Of a stretch of 64,000 bases of DNA, positions 52,373-62,290 are shown one piece after another. The notes under the pieces were generated by a model. The model made no database searches. It worked only from the letters and a program-made list of their open reading frames with translations, and was not told where the DNA came from. The translations under genes and the position numbers were made by a program. Source of the DNA: Streptococcus henryi DSM 19005. Lineage in GTDB: Bacteria; Bacillota; Bacilli; Lactobacillales; Streptococcaceae. The stretch is from contig NZ_AQYA01000030.1 in the NCBI RefSeq assembly GCF_000376985.1, positions 46,422-110,421 of the forward strand. The letters run 5' to 3'. Position 1 is the stretch's first letter. Each line of letters starts with the position of its first letter.

Positions 52373-53113
52373 TTATTTCAAGAAACGTTTCAAGAACTCT
52401 TTTGTACGCTCTTCTTTTGGGTTTTCAAAGATTTGCTCAGGTGTGCCTTCTTCGGCGATAAGGCCTTGATCCATGAAAATGACACGGTCAGAGACGTCTT
52501 TGGCAAATTCCATTTCGTGGGTTACGATAATCATGGTCAAGCCTGATTTAGCCAGGTCTTGCATAGTTTTAAGAACTTCTCCAACCATTTCTGGGTCAAG
52601 AGCAGAAGTAGGCTCATCGAAGAGCATGGCTTCTGGATTGACAGAAAGGGCACGGGCGATAGCCACACGTTGTTTTTGTCCGCCAGAAAGTTGTTTAGGT
52701 TTAGCCTTCCAGTATTGTTCAGTCATACCAACTTTGTTGAGGTTTTCTTTGGCAATAGCTTCCGCTTCTGAACGTGGGCGTTTTAATACAGTTGTTTGAG
52801 CTACAATTGCATTTTCGAGAACATTGAGATTATCAAATAGGTTGAAGGATTGGAAAACCATACCAAGTTTCTCACGATAATTGTTTAAATCGTAACCTTT
52901 GTCCAAGACATTTTCACCGTGGAAAAGGATTTCACCAGCAGTTGGTTCTTCCAAAAGGTTAATAGAACGAAGGAAAGTTGATTTCCCAGAACCTGATGAT
53001 CCAATGATTGAGATCACCTCTCCTTTATTAACAGAGAGGGAGATATCTTTAAGAACTTCGTTTTGCCCAAAAGATTTTTTCAAATGTTTAATTTCAAGTA
53101 TTGCTTGTGACAT
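52373..53113 (-). CDS. glnQ: Amino acid ABC transporter ATPase (GlnQ type)
   Basis: A 246-residue ATPase of the polar amino acid family. Walker [10 protein letters not shown] lies near residue 37, the signature [15 protein letters not shown] near 142 and Walker [14 protein letters not shown] near 163. It energises the adjacent fused binding-protein/permease. Its start overlaps the upstream stop by one base, so the two are translated together. Glutamine or glutamate is the usual substrate class. Confidence 0.93.
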   Translation of the reverse strand: MSQAILEIKHLKKSFGQNEVLKDISLSVNKGEVISIIGSSGSGKSTFLRSINLLEEPTAGEILFHGENVLDKGYDLNNYREKLGMVFQSFNLFDNLNVLENAIVAQTTVLKRPRSEAEAIAKENLNKVGMTEQYWKAKPKQLSGGQKQRVAIARALSVNPEAMLFDEPTSALDPEMVGEVLKTMQDLAKSGLTMIIVTHEMEFAKDVSDRVIFMDQGLIAEEGTPEQIFENPKEERTKEFLKRFLK

Positions 53114-54678
53114 TATTTCACGACCTCCGTTTGCATTTGGTTAGCACCAGTTGTGTATGTGTCAGCATCAAAACGTTTTTCAATATAGCGCAAGATGCGA
53201 GTCACAGTGAAGGTGAGCACGAAGTAAATGAGGGCAATGATTGTGAAGGTTTGGAAGTATTGGTAAGTCTGAGTAGCCACTGTATTTCCTGAGAAATAAA
53301 GTTCAACAACTGAGATAACGTTCAACACAGATGTATCCTTGATATTGATGACAAATTCATTACCAGTTGCAGGCAAGATATTGCGAATAACTTGAGGAAG
53401 GACAATCTTGCGCATGGTTTGACCGTGTGTGAATCCAAGGGCTGTTGCAGCTTCAAATTGCCCTTTATCAACGGCGAAGATACCACCGCGTACAATCTCA
53501 CTCATGTAAGCACCGGTATTGATTGATACGATGAAGATCGCAGCGAGTGTACGGTCGATAGAAATTCCAAAGGCTTGAGCAGTCCCGTAATAGATAACCA
53601 TAGATTGTACAATCATAGGAGTCCCACGGAATACTTCAATGTAGACATTAAGGAACCAACCAAAGACTTTTTGAAGAAGAGCTAGCGCTTTGTTTGCTGC
53701 TTTTGGAGCTGTTCGATAAACACCAATCAACAAACCGATAAAGAGACCAACAATGGTACCAACCATTGAGATAAGAAGTGTAATACCTGTACCTCGTAGG
53801 AATTGTTTCCAGTTCTTTTTAAGAATTGCCCAAACTTGCTGGAAGAAGTTTGGTGTCTCTTCCTCATCACTGCTTTCAGCAGGTTGCTTAGCAATCATGT
53901 CATCCATGAGTGCAACACGTTCGTCTTCTGAAATCGTCTCAAGAACGGCGTTGACTTTAACAAGATTTTCAGTATCATCCTTACGAAGACCAACAGCGAT
54001 GGCAGCATCTGATTCAGAAACCTCGAAACCAGGATCAAGTGTGATCATTTTGAATTTTTTGTTGGCACTTTCAGCTGTCATAGCTTCTGGACGCTCAGAG
54101 ATGTAGGCATCAATAATTCCTGAAGCAAGGGCCTGACGCATTTGAGAGAAGTCACCCATCGGTGTTTGTGCGTTGGCACCAACTAGTTGAGGTAGAAGGT
54201 TGACGTGCCAAACACCTTGTTGTGCAGTAATTTTAGCACCTGAAAAATCTTCAATTGTGCTAGCATTAGCAAAATCCCCATCTGTTGAAACGACCAAAAC
54301 TGGTTCACTAGTGTAGTAGGCATCTGAGAAGGCAATTTCTTGTTTACGTTCCTCAGTTGGGCTCATACCAGCAGCAATCATGTCAATTTTTCCAGATGTA
54401 AGTGCTGGAATCAATCCTGTCCATGATGTTTTAACAACCAACAGTTCCTTGTCCATTGATTGAGCAATTTTTTTAGCAATTTGAACATCATAACCGTTAG
54501 CGTATTGATTTGTCCCTTCAATTGGAACAGCTCCGTTTGAATCATCGTTCTGTGTCCAGTTGAAAGGAGCGTAAGCTGCTTCCATCCCAACACGGAGGTA
54601 CTCGTCTGCTTGTACGGTTGACATGCCGCCAAAGGCAAGTAGTACAGCAGCGAATAAGCTTAAAAGTACTTTTTTCAT
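53113..54678 (-). CDS. Fused substrate-binding protein and permease of an amino acid ABC importer (GlnPH)
   Basis: A 521-residue fusion. A signal sequence (about residues 1-24, cleavage near VQA-DE) is followed by a periplasmic-binding-type domain to about residue 260 ([15 protein letters not shown] at its start), then a membrane permease domain from about 290 to 510 with the [12 protein letters not shown] coupling loop. Such fusions are typical of streptococcal and lactococcal glutamine importers. The binding domain stays outside the cell tethered to the channel. GGAG precedes the ATG. Confidence 0.92.
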   Translation of the reverse strand: MKKVLLSLFAAVLLAFGGMSTVQADEYLRVGMEAAYAPFNWTQNDDSNGAVPIEGTNQYANGYDVQIAKKIAQSMDKELLVVKTSWTGLIPALTSGKIDMIAAGMSPTEERKQEIAFSDAYYTSEPVLVVSTDGDFANASTIEDFSGAKITAQQGVWHVNLLPQLVGANAQTPMGDFSQMRQALASGIIDAYISERPEAMTAESANKKFKMITLDPGFEVSESDAAIAVGLRKDDTENLVKVNAVLETISEDERVALMDDMIAKQPAESSDEEETPNFFQQVWAILKKNWKQFLRGTGITLLISMVGTIVGLFIGLLIGVYRTAPKAANKALALLQKVFGWFLNVYIEVFRGTPMIVQSMVIYYGTAQAFGISIDRTLAAIFIVSINTGAYMSEIVRGGIFAVDKGQFEAATALGFTHGQTMRKIVLPQVIRNILPATGNEFVINIKDTSVLNVISVVELYFSGNTVATQTYQYFQTFTIIALIYFVLTFTVTRILRYIEKRFDADTYTTGANQMQTEVVK

Positions 54679-54708
54679 TAAAAACTCCTAATTTAGTAAT
54701 ATGCTTAT

Positions 54709-54737
54709 ATTTTACAGGAAAAGAGCCTTGATTTCAA
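54709..54737 (-). promoter_or_regulatory. Promoter of the glutamine transporter operon
   Basis: On the minus strand TTGAAA (54737-54732) and TAAAAT (54714-54709) are 17 bases apart, about 30 bases upstream of the start codon. Confidence 0.7.
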
Positions 54738-54922
54738 TATAAGTGGTCTTTGAATCGGAATATTTAGACATTTTTTGGTAAAAAATTCAATTATCAGTCA
54801 ATCGTTGCTAGCTTATATTTTTGTAAAAGATACTGGTTACCCATTGTTCTATAAAATGTATGGAAGTATATAAGTTTAGAAATATAAATTTAAGGTTAAA
54901 GCCGTCTATTTATTCAAAATTT

Positions 54923-54931
54923 TGTTATAAT
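54923..54931 (+). promoter_or_regulatory. Extended -10 promoter of uppP
   Basis: TGTTATAAT is a TGn extended -10 box about 30 bases ahead of uppP. Confidence 0.65.
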
Positions 54932-54959
54932 GAGGGGAACATATTTTTGAGGAGATATC

Positions 54960-55799
54960 ATGCTGATTATTGAATTATTAAAAGCTCTTTTTCTAGGGAT
55001 TGTTGAAGGAATCACTGAGTGGCTTCCTGTATCTAGTACAGGACATCTGATCTTGGTACAAGAGTTTATGACTCTTAATCAAAGTCAAGATTTTATTGAC
55101 ATGTTTAACATTGTTATTCAATTGGGTGCTATCTTAGCCGTTATTGTGATTTATTTTGAACGTTTAAATCCATTCCAGCCAGGGAAATCAGCGCGTGAGG
55201 TGCGTTTGACTTGGCAGTTGTGGTTAAAGGTTGCCATTGCTTGTATTCCATCAATTATTATTGCTCTTCCTTTTGATGATTGGTTTGAAGCTCACTTTAA
55301 CTTTATGGTACCAATTGCCATTGCTTTGATTGTTTACGGGATTGCTTTTATTTGGATTGAAAAACGCAATGCTGACACAGAACCAAAAGTAACAAGCTTG
55401 GCTCGTATGTCTTATAAGACAGCGCTCATGATTGGTATTTTTCAAGTTTTAGCAATTGTTCCTGGTACGAGTCGTTCAGGTGCCACAATCTTGGGGGCTA
55501 TTATTGTTGGGACTAGTCGTGCTGTTGCAACAGACTTCACTTTCTTTTTAGCTATTCCAACAATGTTTGGTTACAGTGGTCTTAAAGCAGTTAAATTCTT
55601 TTTAGATGGCAATATCCTTAACTTTGGACAAGTTCTTATCCTATTGGTTGCTAGTGTGACAGCCTTTGTTGTCAGTCTCTATGCCATTAAGTTCTTAACA
55701 GATTACGTTAAAAAACACGATTTTACTGTCTTTGGGAAATACCGTATTGTCCTTGGAACAATCTTGTTAATCTATTCTTTTGTGACTTGGATTTTTTAA
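54960..55799 (+). CDS. uppP: Undecaprenyl-diphosphatase UppP
   Basis: A 279-residue membrane enzyme recycling undecaprenyl diphosphate to the monophosphate carrier, and associated with bacitracin resistance. The BacA-family motifs [17 protein letters not shown] near residue 17 and [10 protein letters not shown] near 170 are intact, with about eight hydrophobic segments. GAGGAGA precedes the start. Confidence 0.95.
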   Translation: MLIIELLKALFLGIVEGITEWLPVSSTGHLILVQEFMTLNQSQDFIDMFNIVIQLGAILAVIVIYFERLNPFQPGKSAREVRLTWQLWLKVAIACIPSIIIALPFDDWFEAHFNFMVPIAIALIVYGIAFIWIEKRNADTEPKVTSLARMSYKTALMIGIFQVLAIVPGTSRSGATILGAIIVGTSRAVATDFTFFLAIPTMFGYSGLKAVKFFLDGNILNFGQVLILLVASVTAFVVSLYAIKFLTDYVKKHDFTVFGKYRIVLGTILLIYSFVTWIF

Positions 55800-55927
55800 G
55801 AAACTTCCATTATCATTACTTGATGAAACTATTTAGGGATTGGACCTTGTGTCCAGTCTTTTTTACTATAAAGAATAGTTGAAATCGGAGATTTCTAACA
55901 GAAGATAAACAGCTTTTTAAGTGGTTT

Positions 55928-56030
55928 TATACTCAAATAAAATCAAAATCAGTCAAGGAAGTAAGACGAAAGTACTAGGGTAGGGCAAGTCGAAACTGAC
56001 GTCTATCATTTTGTTTTTAAAAGAGTATTA
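55928..56030. repeat. RUP-like miniature inverted-repeat element, copy B (reverse)
   Basis: Ends TATACTC (55928) and GAGTATTA (56023-56030) are inverted. Read on the minus strand, the core ACGTCAGTTTCGACTTGCCC...AGTACTTTCGTC aligns with the core of copy A at 24850-24956. No coding frame. Confidence 0.65.
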
Positions 56031-56074
56031 ACGGGTTATTACTAGCTCTGCTATTACCAAGACTAGCCTTGAAA

Positions 56075-56103
56075 TTGAAATATGGTCATATTTACTGTAT
56101 AAT
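56075..56103 (+). promoter_or_regulatory. mecA promoter
   Basis: TTGAAA (56075-56080) and TATAAT (56098-56103), 17-base spacer. Confidence 0.8.
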
Positions 56104-56133
56104 GAAATAACTACTCGTGCGAGGTGAATTAGT

Positions 56134-56886
56134 ATGGAAATGAAACAAATCAGTGAGACGACACTGAAAATAACAATTAGCATGGAGGATTTGGAAGAAC
56201 ATGGCATGGAGCTTAAGGACTTCCTTATCCCTCAAGAAAAGACTGAGGAGTTTTTCTATAACGTTATGGATGAACTTGATCTGCCTGATAATTTCAAAAA
56301 CAGTGGTATGCTCAGTTTTCGCGTGACACCAAGGAAAGATCGTATTGATGTCTTTGTGACTAAGTCTGAAATTAATAAAGATTTAAACTTTGAAGATTTA
56401 GCAGATCTTGGTGATGTATCAAATATGTCCCCAGAAGATTTTTTCAAGACATTGAAACAAAGCATGCGCTCTAAAGGTGACACGGATGCCCATGAAAAGC
56501 TTGAAAAAATCGAAGAAATAATGGAAGCTGTCGCGGACGAAGCTATGAATGAGCAGGCTGTTGAAGAGTCTGAGGAAGCAGTGGAACCAGCTGACTACGT
56601 TCACTATGTGTTGGATTTTGCTAGTCTGGAAGATGCTGTACTTTTTTCTAAAACGGTTGATTTTCCTGTTGAAGCTTCAGAGTTATATAAACAGTCTGAT
56701 GCTTATCATATGACTGTTTTGCTTAATTTAGTTAATAAACCAAGTTATTTTGCTAATGTCATGTATGCTCGTATGTTAGAACATGCAGCTCCTGGTACTA
56801 AAACACGCGCTTATCTCCAAGAACATGGCGTTCAGCTGTTAATGGATGATGCTGTTCAAAAACTACAATTGATAGATTTGGTGTAA
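56134..56886 (+). CDS. mecA: Adapter protein MecA
   Basis: A 250-residue adapter that delivers substrates such as competence regulators to ClpC/ClpP proteolysis. The N-terminal substrate-binding part ([20 protein letters not shown] start) and the C-terminal ClpC-binding domain (about 150-250) are joined by an acidic linker rich in E. GAGGTGA precedes the ATG. The next gene starts 1 base after its stop, so it is coupled to rgpG. Confidence 0.93.
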   Translation: MEMKQISETTLKITISMEDLEEHGMELKDFLIPQEKTEEFFYNVMDELDLPDNFKNSGMLSFRVTPRKDRIDVFVTKSEINKDLNFEDLADLGDVSNMSPEDFFKTLKQSMRSKGDTDAHEKLEKIEEIMEAVADEAMNEQAVEESEEAVEPADYVHYVLDFASLEDAVLFSKTVDFPVEASELYKQSDAYHMTVLLNLVNKPSYFANVMYARMLEHAAPGTKTRAYLQEHGVQLLMDDAVQKLQLIDLV

Positions 56887-56887
56887 T

Positions 56888-58045
56888 ATGAATTCTTTTA
56901 CCATTGAATATATCCTGGTCTTGATAGGAGCTTTCTTAATTTCCCTGATTTTGTCTCCTTTGGTTAGATTCTTAGCTTTTCGAATTGGGGCTGTTGATAA
57001 CCCGAATGCAAGACGTATTAATAAGGTTCCTATGCCAACTGCAGGGGGATTGGCGATTCTAATTTCTTTTTTAATCAGTACCTTGATTATCATGCCCTTT
57101 GTGACAGAACGAAATTTTTTAGGGCAAACCTATTTTGATTTTATTCTCCCTATAACAGTAGGGGCTGTCATTATTGCTGTAACTGGATTGATTGATGATA
57201 TTGTAGAATTATCACCTAAACTGAAGCTCTTAGGTATTGTAGTAGGTGCTCTGGTTATCTGGTTCTTTACAGACTTTAGATTTGATAGTTTTAAGATTCC
57301 GTTTGGGGGACCTTTGCTTGAATTTAACGGTTTCTTTACCTTTATCTTTACCATTATTTGGATTGTCGGTATCACAAATGCAGTTAACTTAATGGATGGA
57401 TTGGATGGATTGGTTAGTGGTGTTGCTATTATCAGCTTGCTGACCATGGGTATTGTTTCCCAGTTCTTTTTACCTATGCCAAACCTCTTTTTGACGCTGA
57501 CAATCTTTGTACTGATTGCTTCAATTGCAGGATTCTTCCCTTATAATTACAACCCAGCTATTATCTACCTTGGAGATACAGGGGCCCTCTTGATAGGTTT
57601 CTTGATTTCAGTTTTGTCTCTTCAGGGTTTGAAAAATGCTACCGCTGTTGCAGTTGTAACTCCTGTTATTATTTTAGGAGTCCCAATTATTGATACCGGT
57701 GTTGCAATCATCCGTAGAACCTTATCTGGCCAGAAATTCTATGAACCAGATAAAATGCATCTCCATCACCGTCTCTTGGCTATGGGCTTCACCCATCGCG
57801 GAGCAGTATTGGTCGTTTATGGAATCGCTATGCTTTTCTCCCTAACATCTCTCTTGCTTAATCTTTCTAGTCCAATTGGTGGTGTCTTACTTATGGTGGG
57901 ACTTCTGTTTGGTATAGAAATCCTGATTGAGGGTATAGAAATCTGGGGAGTAGGACGAACACCGCTCTTTAATCTTCTGAAATTCATTGGGAATAGTGAC
58001 TATCGACAGGCGACTCTTCTCAAATGGAAAACCAGGAAAAAGTAA
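56888..58045 (+). CDS. rgpG: Undecaprenyl-phosphate GlcNAc-1-phosphate transferase (RgpG/WecA/TagO family)
   Basis: A 385-residue membrane glycosyltransferase with about 10-11 membrane segments. The family motifs VDNPNARRINKVPMPTAGGLAIL near residue 35 (given by its DNP...GG core), NLMDGLDGL near 165 and the HxH-type DKMHLHHRLL near 295 are present. It transfers GlcNAc-1-phosphate to undecaprenyl phosphate, the first step for rhamnose-glucan or related wall polysaccharides in streptococci. It follows mecA directly. A terminator follows. Confidence 0.92.
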   Translation: MNSFTIEYILVLIGAFLISLILSPLVRFLAFRIGAVDNPNARRINKVPMPTAGGLAILISFLISTLIIMPFVTERNFLGQTYFDFILPITVGAVIIAVTGLIDDIVELSPKLKLLGIVVGALVIWFFTDFRFDSFKIPFGGPLLEFNGFFTFIFTIIWIVGITNAVNLMDGLDGLVSGVAIISLLTMGIVSQFFLPMPNLFLTLTIFVLIASIAGFFPYNYNPAIIYLGDTGALLIGFLISVLSLQGLKNATAVAVVTPVIILGVPIIDTGVAIIRRTLSGQKFYEPDKMHLHHRLLAMGFTHRGAVLVVYGIAMLFSLTSLLLNLSSPIGGVLLMVGLLFGIEILIEGIEIWGVGRTPLFNLLKFIGNSDYRQATLLKWKTRKK

Positions 58046-58052
58046 ACATAAG

Positions 58053-58078
58053 GAAAGCCTATTAAGGCTTTTTTTGTT
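58053..58078 (+). terminator. Intrinsic terminator after rgpG
   Basis: AAAGCCT and AGGCTTT enclose ATTA, followed by a T run. Confidence 0.8.
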
Positions 58079-58194
58079 ATAATTTTAAATGTACTGATAT
58101 CCTAGCAGCTACTTCATCAAGGGAGCTTGAGGGCTAGATATCAGAAATTTAACAGTTTTTAGCAGTATAAACTGTCTGATTTTTCCAAAAACAC

Positions 58195-58214
58195 CGCACG
58201 GGGAGTTCTCTGTG
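58195..58214 (+). other. Hairpin in the sufC leader
   Basis: GCACGGGG pairs with CTCTGTGC (two G-U pairs) around AGTT, 30 bases ahead of the sufC start codon. A second inverted repeat ACAGTTT/AAACTGT lies at 58152-58175. Either may affect sufCDSUB expression; no factor is identified. Confidence 0.5.
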
Positions 58215-58243
58215 CAGCTATAAATGAAAAAGGAGTTGTACAA

Positions 58244-59014
58244 ATGTCTGTACTTGAAATAAAAAATCTTCATGTGTCTATCGAAGATAAAGAAATTCTT
58301 AAAGGCGTGAACTTGACGCTTAAGACTGGTGAAATTGCGGCTATCATGGGACCAAATGGTACTGGTAAATCAACACTTTCAGCAGCTATTATGGGTAACC
58401 CAAACTATGAAGTGACTGAAGGTGAAATTCTTTTTGATGGTCAAAATATCCTAGACCTGGAAGTTGACGAACGTGCCCGCTTGGGACTTTTCCTTGCTAT
58501 GCAATACCCATCAGAAATTCCAGGAATCACAAATGCAGAATTTATCCGCGCAGCTATGAATGCTGGTAAAGAAGACGAGGATAAAATCTCAGTTATGGAT
58601 TTCATCACAAAATTGGATGAAAAAATGGAACTTCTTGGCATGAAAGAAGAAATGGCAGAGCGTTACCTCAATGAAGGTTTCTCAGGTGGTGAGAAAAAAC
58701 GTAATGAAATTCTTCAACTCCTTATGCTTGAACCTAAATTTGCCCTTCTTGATGAAATTGACTCAGGTCTTGATATTGATGCCCTTAAAGTGGTTTCAAA
58801 AGGTGTTAATGCCATGCGTGGTGAAGGCTTTGGTGCTATGATCATCACTCACTACCAACGTCTCCTCAACTACATTACTCCAGATGTGGTTCATATCATG
58901 ATGGATGGTCGTGTAGTTCTCTCAGGTGACGCTAGCCTTGCTGCTCGCTTGGAAAAAGAAGGTTACGCTAAATTGGCTGAAGAACTTGGCCTTGAGTACA
59001 GCGAAGAAGTTTAA
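58244..59014 (+). CDS. sufC: Fe-S cluster assembly ATPase SufC
   Basis: A 256-residue ABC-type ATPase of the SUF system. Walker A GPNGTGKST lies near residue 35, the signature FSGGEKKRNEI near 146 and Walker B ALLDEIDSGLD near 168. It forms the SufBCD scaffold complex in the cytoplasm. AAGGAG precedes the ATG. First gene of sufCDSUB. Confidence 0.96.
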   Translation: MSVLEIKNLHVSIEDKEILKGVNLTLKTGEIAAIMGPNGTGKSTLSAAIMGNPNYEVTEGEILFDGQNILDLEVDERARLGLFLAMQYPSEIPGITNAEFIRAAMNAGKEDEDKISVMDFITKLDEKMELLGMKEEMAERYLNEGFSGGEKKRNEILQLLMLEPKFALLDEIDSGLDIDALKVVSKGVNAMRGEGFGAMIITHYQRLLNYITPDVVHIMMDGRVVLSGDASLAARLEKEGYAKLAEELGLEYSEEV

Positions 59015-59048
59015 AAGTCATTGACTTCTAAAAGATAAAGGAGGACCT

Positions 59049-60311
59049 ATGACTAAAGAAACAATCATAAACTTTTCACAAGCCCACGCTGAACCAGCTT
59101 GGTTGCAAGATCGTCGTTTGGCGGCTTTTGAAAAAATGGCAGAGCTAGAATTACCAACTATTGAACGTGTCAAGTTCCACCGCTGGAATCTTGGTGACGG
59201 GACAATCGCTGACAGTGAAGCGTCTGCTAATGTACCAGATTTTACTGCAACTGGAGACAACTTGAAATTGGTTCAAGTGGGTACACAGACTGTCTTTGAA
59301 CAAGTACCAGCTGACTTATTAGCCAAAGGTGTTGTTTTCACAGATTTTTACTCAGCCTTGGAAGAAATTCCAGAGGTCATTGAAAAGCATTTTGGATCTG
59401 CTCGTCCATTTGACGAAGACAAACTTGCTGCTTATCATACTGCATACTTTAATAGCGCAGCTGTTCTCTATGTCCCTGATAATGTTGAAATTGACCAGCC
59501 TATCGAAGGTCTCTTTTACCAAGATAGCTCATCAGCTGTGCCATTGAACAAACATATCCTTATCATCGCTGGCCGTCATTCAAAATTCAGCTACTTGGAG
59601 CGTTTTGAAACCATTGGTCAAGGTCAGGAAAAAGCGACTGCTAATATTGGTGTTGAGGTTGTCGCCTTGGATGGTAGCCAAATTAAGTTTGCTTCTATCG
59701 ACCGTTTGGGTGATAATGTGACAACCTACATCAGCCGTCGCGGTCGTCATGGTAATGATGCTACCATCGACTGGGCACTTGGTGTTATGAATGAAGGTAA
59801 TGTCATCGCGGACTTTGATTCAGACTTAATCGGAAATGGCAGCCATGCTAACCTTAAGGTTGTGGCAGCTTCATCAGGTCGTCAGGTTCAAGGGATTGAC
59901 ACGCGCGTCACAAACTATGGACACAATTCTGTGGGCCATATCCTTCAACATGGAGTTATCCTTGAGCGTGGGACACTGACCTTCAACGGTATTGGTCATA
60001 TCATCAAGGGAGCTAAAGGAGCAGATGCTCAACAAGAGAGTCGTGTTCTTATGCTTTCTGACCAGGCCCGCTCAGATGCCAACCCAATTCTCCTCATTGA
60101 TGAGAATGAAGTCACGGCTGGACACGCTGCCTCAATCGGTCAAGTTGACCCAGAAGACATGTACTACCTCATGAGCCGTGGCTTGGACAAGGATACTGCA
60201 GAGCGCTTAGTTATCCGTGGATTCCTGGGATCAGTTATTACTGAAATTCCAGTCAAAGATGTTCGTGACGAAATGGTTGCAGTCTTAGATAGCAAATTAG
60301 ATAAACGTTAA
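59049..60311 (+). CDS. sufD: Fe-S cluster assembly protein SufD
   Basis: A 420-residue beta-helix scaffold protein, partner of SufB and SufC. The C-terminal SufBD core contains HGVILERGTLTFNGIGHI near residue 300 and AGHAASIGQVDPEDMYYLMSRG (by its GHAA...YLMSRG core) near 358. AAAGGAGG precedes the ATG. It follows sufC by 34 bases. Confidence 0.94.
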   Translation: MTKETIINFSQAHAEPAWLQDRRLAAFEKMAELELPTIERVKFHRWNLGDGTIADSEASANVPDFTATGDNLKLVQVGTQTVFEQVPADLLAKGVVFTDFYSALEEIPEVIEKHFGSARPFDEDKLAAYHTAYFNSAAVLYVPDNVEIDQPIEGLFYQDSSSAVPLNKHILIIAGRHSKFSYLERFETIGQGQEKATANIGVEVVALDGSQIKFASIDRLGDNVTTYISRRGRHGNDATIDWALGVMNEGNVIADFDSDLIGNGSHANLKVVAASSGRQVQGIDTRVTNYGHNSVGHILQHGVILERGTLTFNGIGHIIKGAKGADAQQESRVLMLSDQARSDANPILLIDENEVTAGHAASIGQVDPEDMYYLMSRGLDKDTAERLVIRGFLGSVITEIPVKDVRDEMVAVLDSKLDKR

Positions 60312-60368
60312 TAGTTTTGGACACCTAATAGGTGTGTCAAAATAGAAAGTAAGAAAGAGGAGATTTTA

Positions 60369-61595
60369 TTGTTAGATATAAAAAAAATTCGTCAGGATTT
60401 TCTCATATTAGATCAAATTGTCAACGACGAACCTCTTGTTTATCTTGACAATGCTGCTACTACGCAAAAGCCCCAGCAGGTCTTAGATGCTCTAAATGAC
60501 TACTATCACACCACCAATGCCAATGTGCATCGTGGAGTTCATACCCTAGCAGAGCGTGCGACGGCAGCCTATGAAGCTAGTCGTGAAAAAGTACGTAGCT
60601 TTATTAATGCCAAGTCAACTAAGGAAGTTCTCTTCACGCGTGGCACTACAACAGGTCTTAACTGGCTAGCCAAGTTCGCAGAAGAGATTTTGCAGGAGGG
60701 TGATGAGGTTCTCATTTCCATCATGGAGCACCATTCAAACATCATCCCTTGGCAAGAGGCTTGTCGCAAGACAGGAGCTAAGTTGGTCTATGCTTACATT
60801 AAAGATGGTGCCCTTGATGTGGATGATCTGCGCAGCAAATTGTCACCAAAGACAAAGTTCGTCAGCCTAGCCCATGTCTCAAATGTTCTAGGTGCTATTG
60901 CACCTGTTAAGGAAATAGCAGAGCTGGCTCATGGCGTTGGTGCCTACATGGTAGTTGACGGTGCTCAATCAGCCCCTCATATGGCTATTGACGTTCAAGA
61001 CCTAGATTGTGACTTCTATACCTTATCAGGGCATAAAATGCTAGCTCCTACAGGGATCGGTGTCCTTTATGGTAAGGAAGAAATCCTTAATCAAATGTCG
61101 CCTGTTGAATTTGGTGGCGAGATGATTGATTTTGTCTATGAACAGGAAGCTACTTGGAAGGAATTACCTTGGAAATTTGAGGCTGGCACACCTAATATTG
61201 CAGGTGCCATTGCCTTGGGAGCTGCTCTTGACTATCTTACTGAACTTGGTATGGACCAAATTCATGCCTATGAACAAGAATTGGTTAATTATGTCTTGCC
61301 AAAATTGCAGGCTATTGAGGGATTGACTGTCTATGGCCCTCAAGATCCAAGCCAGCATGCAGGGGTTATAGCTTTTAACATTGATGGCTTACATCCACAT
61401 GATGTGGCGACTGCCCTAGATTATGAAGGGGTAGCTGTTCGAGCTGGTCATCATTGTGCTCAGCCCCTCATTAATCATCTGGGAATCTCATCAGCTGCCC
61501 GCGCCAGCTTTTACATTTACAACACAAAAGCTGACTGTGATAAGCTTGTTGATGCGATTTTAAAAACAAAGGAGTTTTTCAATGGCACTTTCTAG
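60369..61595 (+). CDS. sufS: Cysteine desulfurase SufS
   Basis: A 408-residue PLP enzyme (class II NifS-like) that mobilises sulfur from cysteine as persulfide. The PLP lysine is K223 in LSGHKMLAPTG and the active-site cysteine is C363 in RAGHHCAQPL. It uses a TTG start behind GAGGAG. Its 3' end overlaps sufU by 14 bases, matching the SufS-SufU partnership. Confidence 0.95.
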   Translation: MLDIKKIRQDFLILDQIVNDEPLVYLDNAATTQKPQQVLDALNDYYHTTNANVHRGVHTLAERATAAYEASREKVRSFINAKSTKEVLFTRGTTTGLNWLAKFAEEILQEGDEVLISIMEHHSNIIPWQEACRKTGAKLVYAYIKDGALDVDDLRSKLSPKTKFVSLAHVSNVLGAIAPVKEIAELAHGVGAYMVVDGAQSAPHMAIDVQDLDCDFYTLSGHKMLAPTGIGVLYGKEEILNQMSPVEFGGEMIDFVYEQEATWKELPWKFEAGTPNIAGAIALGAALDYLTELGMDQIHAYEQELVNYVLPKLQAIEGLTVYGPQDPSQHAGVIAFNIDGLHPHDVATALDYEGVAVRAGHHCAQPLINHLGISSAARASFYIYNTKADCDKLVDAILKTKEFFNGTF

Positions 61596-62016
61596 ATTAG
61601 ATAGCCTTTATATGGCAGTGGTTGCTGATCATTCTAAAAATCCTCACCATCACGGGGTTCTGGAAGATGTTGAACAAATTAACCTAAATAACCCTACTTG
61701 TGGTGATGTTATTAATTTGTCTGTTAAGTTTGACGGTGATGTCATTTCGGATATTGCCTTTGCGGGTGATGGCTGTACTATCTCTACAGCTTCATCCAGC
61801 ATGATGACAGATGCCGTTATTGGCAAAACAAAGGACCAGGCCTTGGAATTAGCAGACATTTTTTCTAAAATGGTCCAAGGTGAAAAAGCTGACAGTCAGA
61901 AAAGACTAGGAGAAGCTAGCTTCTTAGCTGGCGTGTCAAAATTCCCACAACGCATCAAATGCTCAACGCTTGCCTGGAATGCCCTCAAAAAATCCATCGA
62001 ACGTAGTGAGATGTAA
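61582..62016 (+). CDS. sufU: Sulfur-relay zinc protein SufU
   Basis: A 144-residue IscU-like protein of the Gram-positive SufU type. The metal/sulfur cysteines are in NPTCGDV (near 40), GDGCTIS (near 65) and IKCSTLAW (near 128); the SufU-typical insert between the second and third cysteine is present. It accepts sulfur from SufS. The last codons (ERSEM) and stop lie inside a 39-base sequence repeated 143 bases downstream. Confidence 0.95.
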   Translation: MALSRLDSLYMAVVADHSKNPHHHGVLEDVEQINLNNPTCGDVINLSVKFDGDVISDIAFAGDGCTISTASSSMMTDAVIGKTKDQALELADIFSKMVQGEKADSQKRLGEASFLAGVSKFPQRIKCSTLAWNALKKSIERSEM

Positions 62017-62180
62017 TCGCGCCAGGAGCGAAAGCAGTCGATTATACTGCTTGAAGCGACTTAGTCAGTCTCCGAGCTAGTTTCACTGGAAACTAGCGTC
62101 CTGAAACGCCTTGCTTTAGCAAGCGCTGAAGGAGGAGAGTGGAACGTAGTGAGATGTAATCGCACCAGGAGCGAAAGCAG
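61999..62180 (+). repeat. 39-base direct repeat pair around the sufU stop codon
   Basis: GAACGTAGTGAGATGTAATC and its continuation to AAAGCAG occur at 61999-62037 and at 62142-62180 with one difference. Copy 1 contains the last sufU codons and its stop. Between them is a perfect hairpin GCTAGTTTC/GAAACTAGC (62076-62097) and CTTGCT/AGCAAG (62111-62123). Confidence 0.8.
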
Positions 62181-62290
62181 CAGTAGAGATTGAAGTCTTT
62201 TAAACTTAAGAGAAATAGATAGTAACAGTTCATAGCTAGCCGACTTGGTTAGAGCAACTGTGAAATAGAAAAAACGAAAGAGAACAGAAT

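Larger units (their letters stand above)
55800..56133 (+). other. Spacer between uppP and mecA
   Basis: A 334-base gap with no gene. It contains a terminator-like hairpin ATTGGAC...GTCCAGT followed by CTTTTTT (55838-55864), a RUP-like repeat (55928-56030) and the mecA promoter. Confidence 0.7.
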
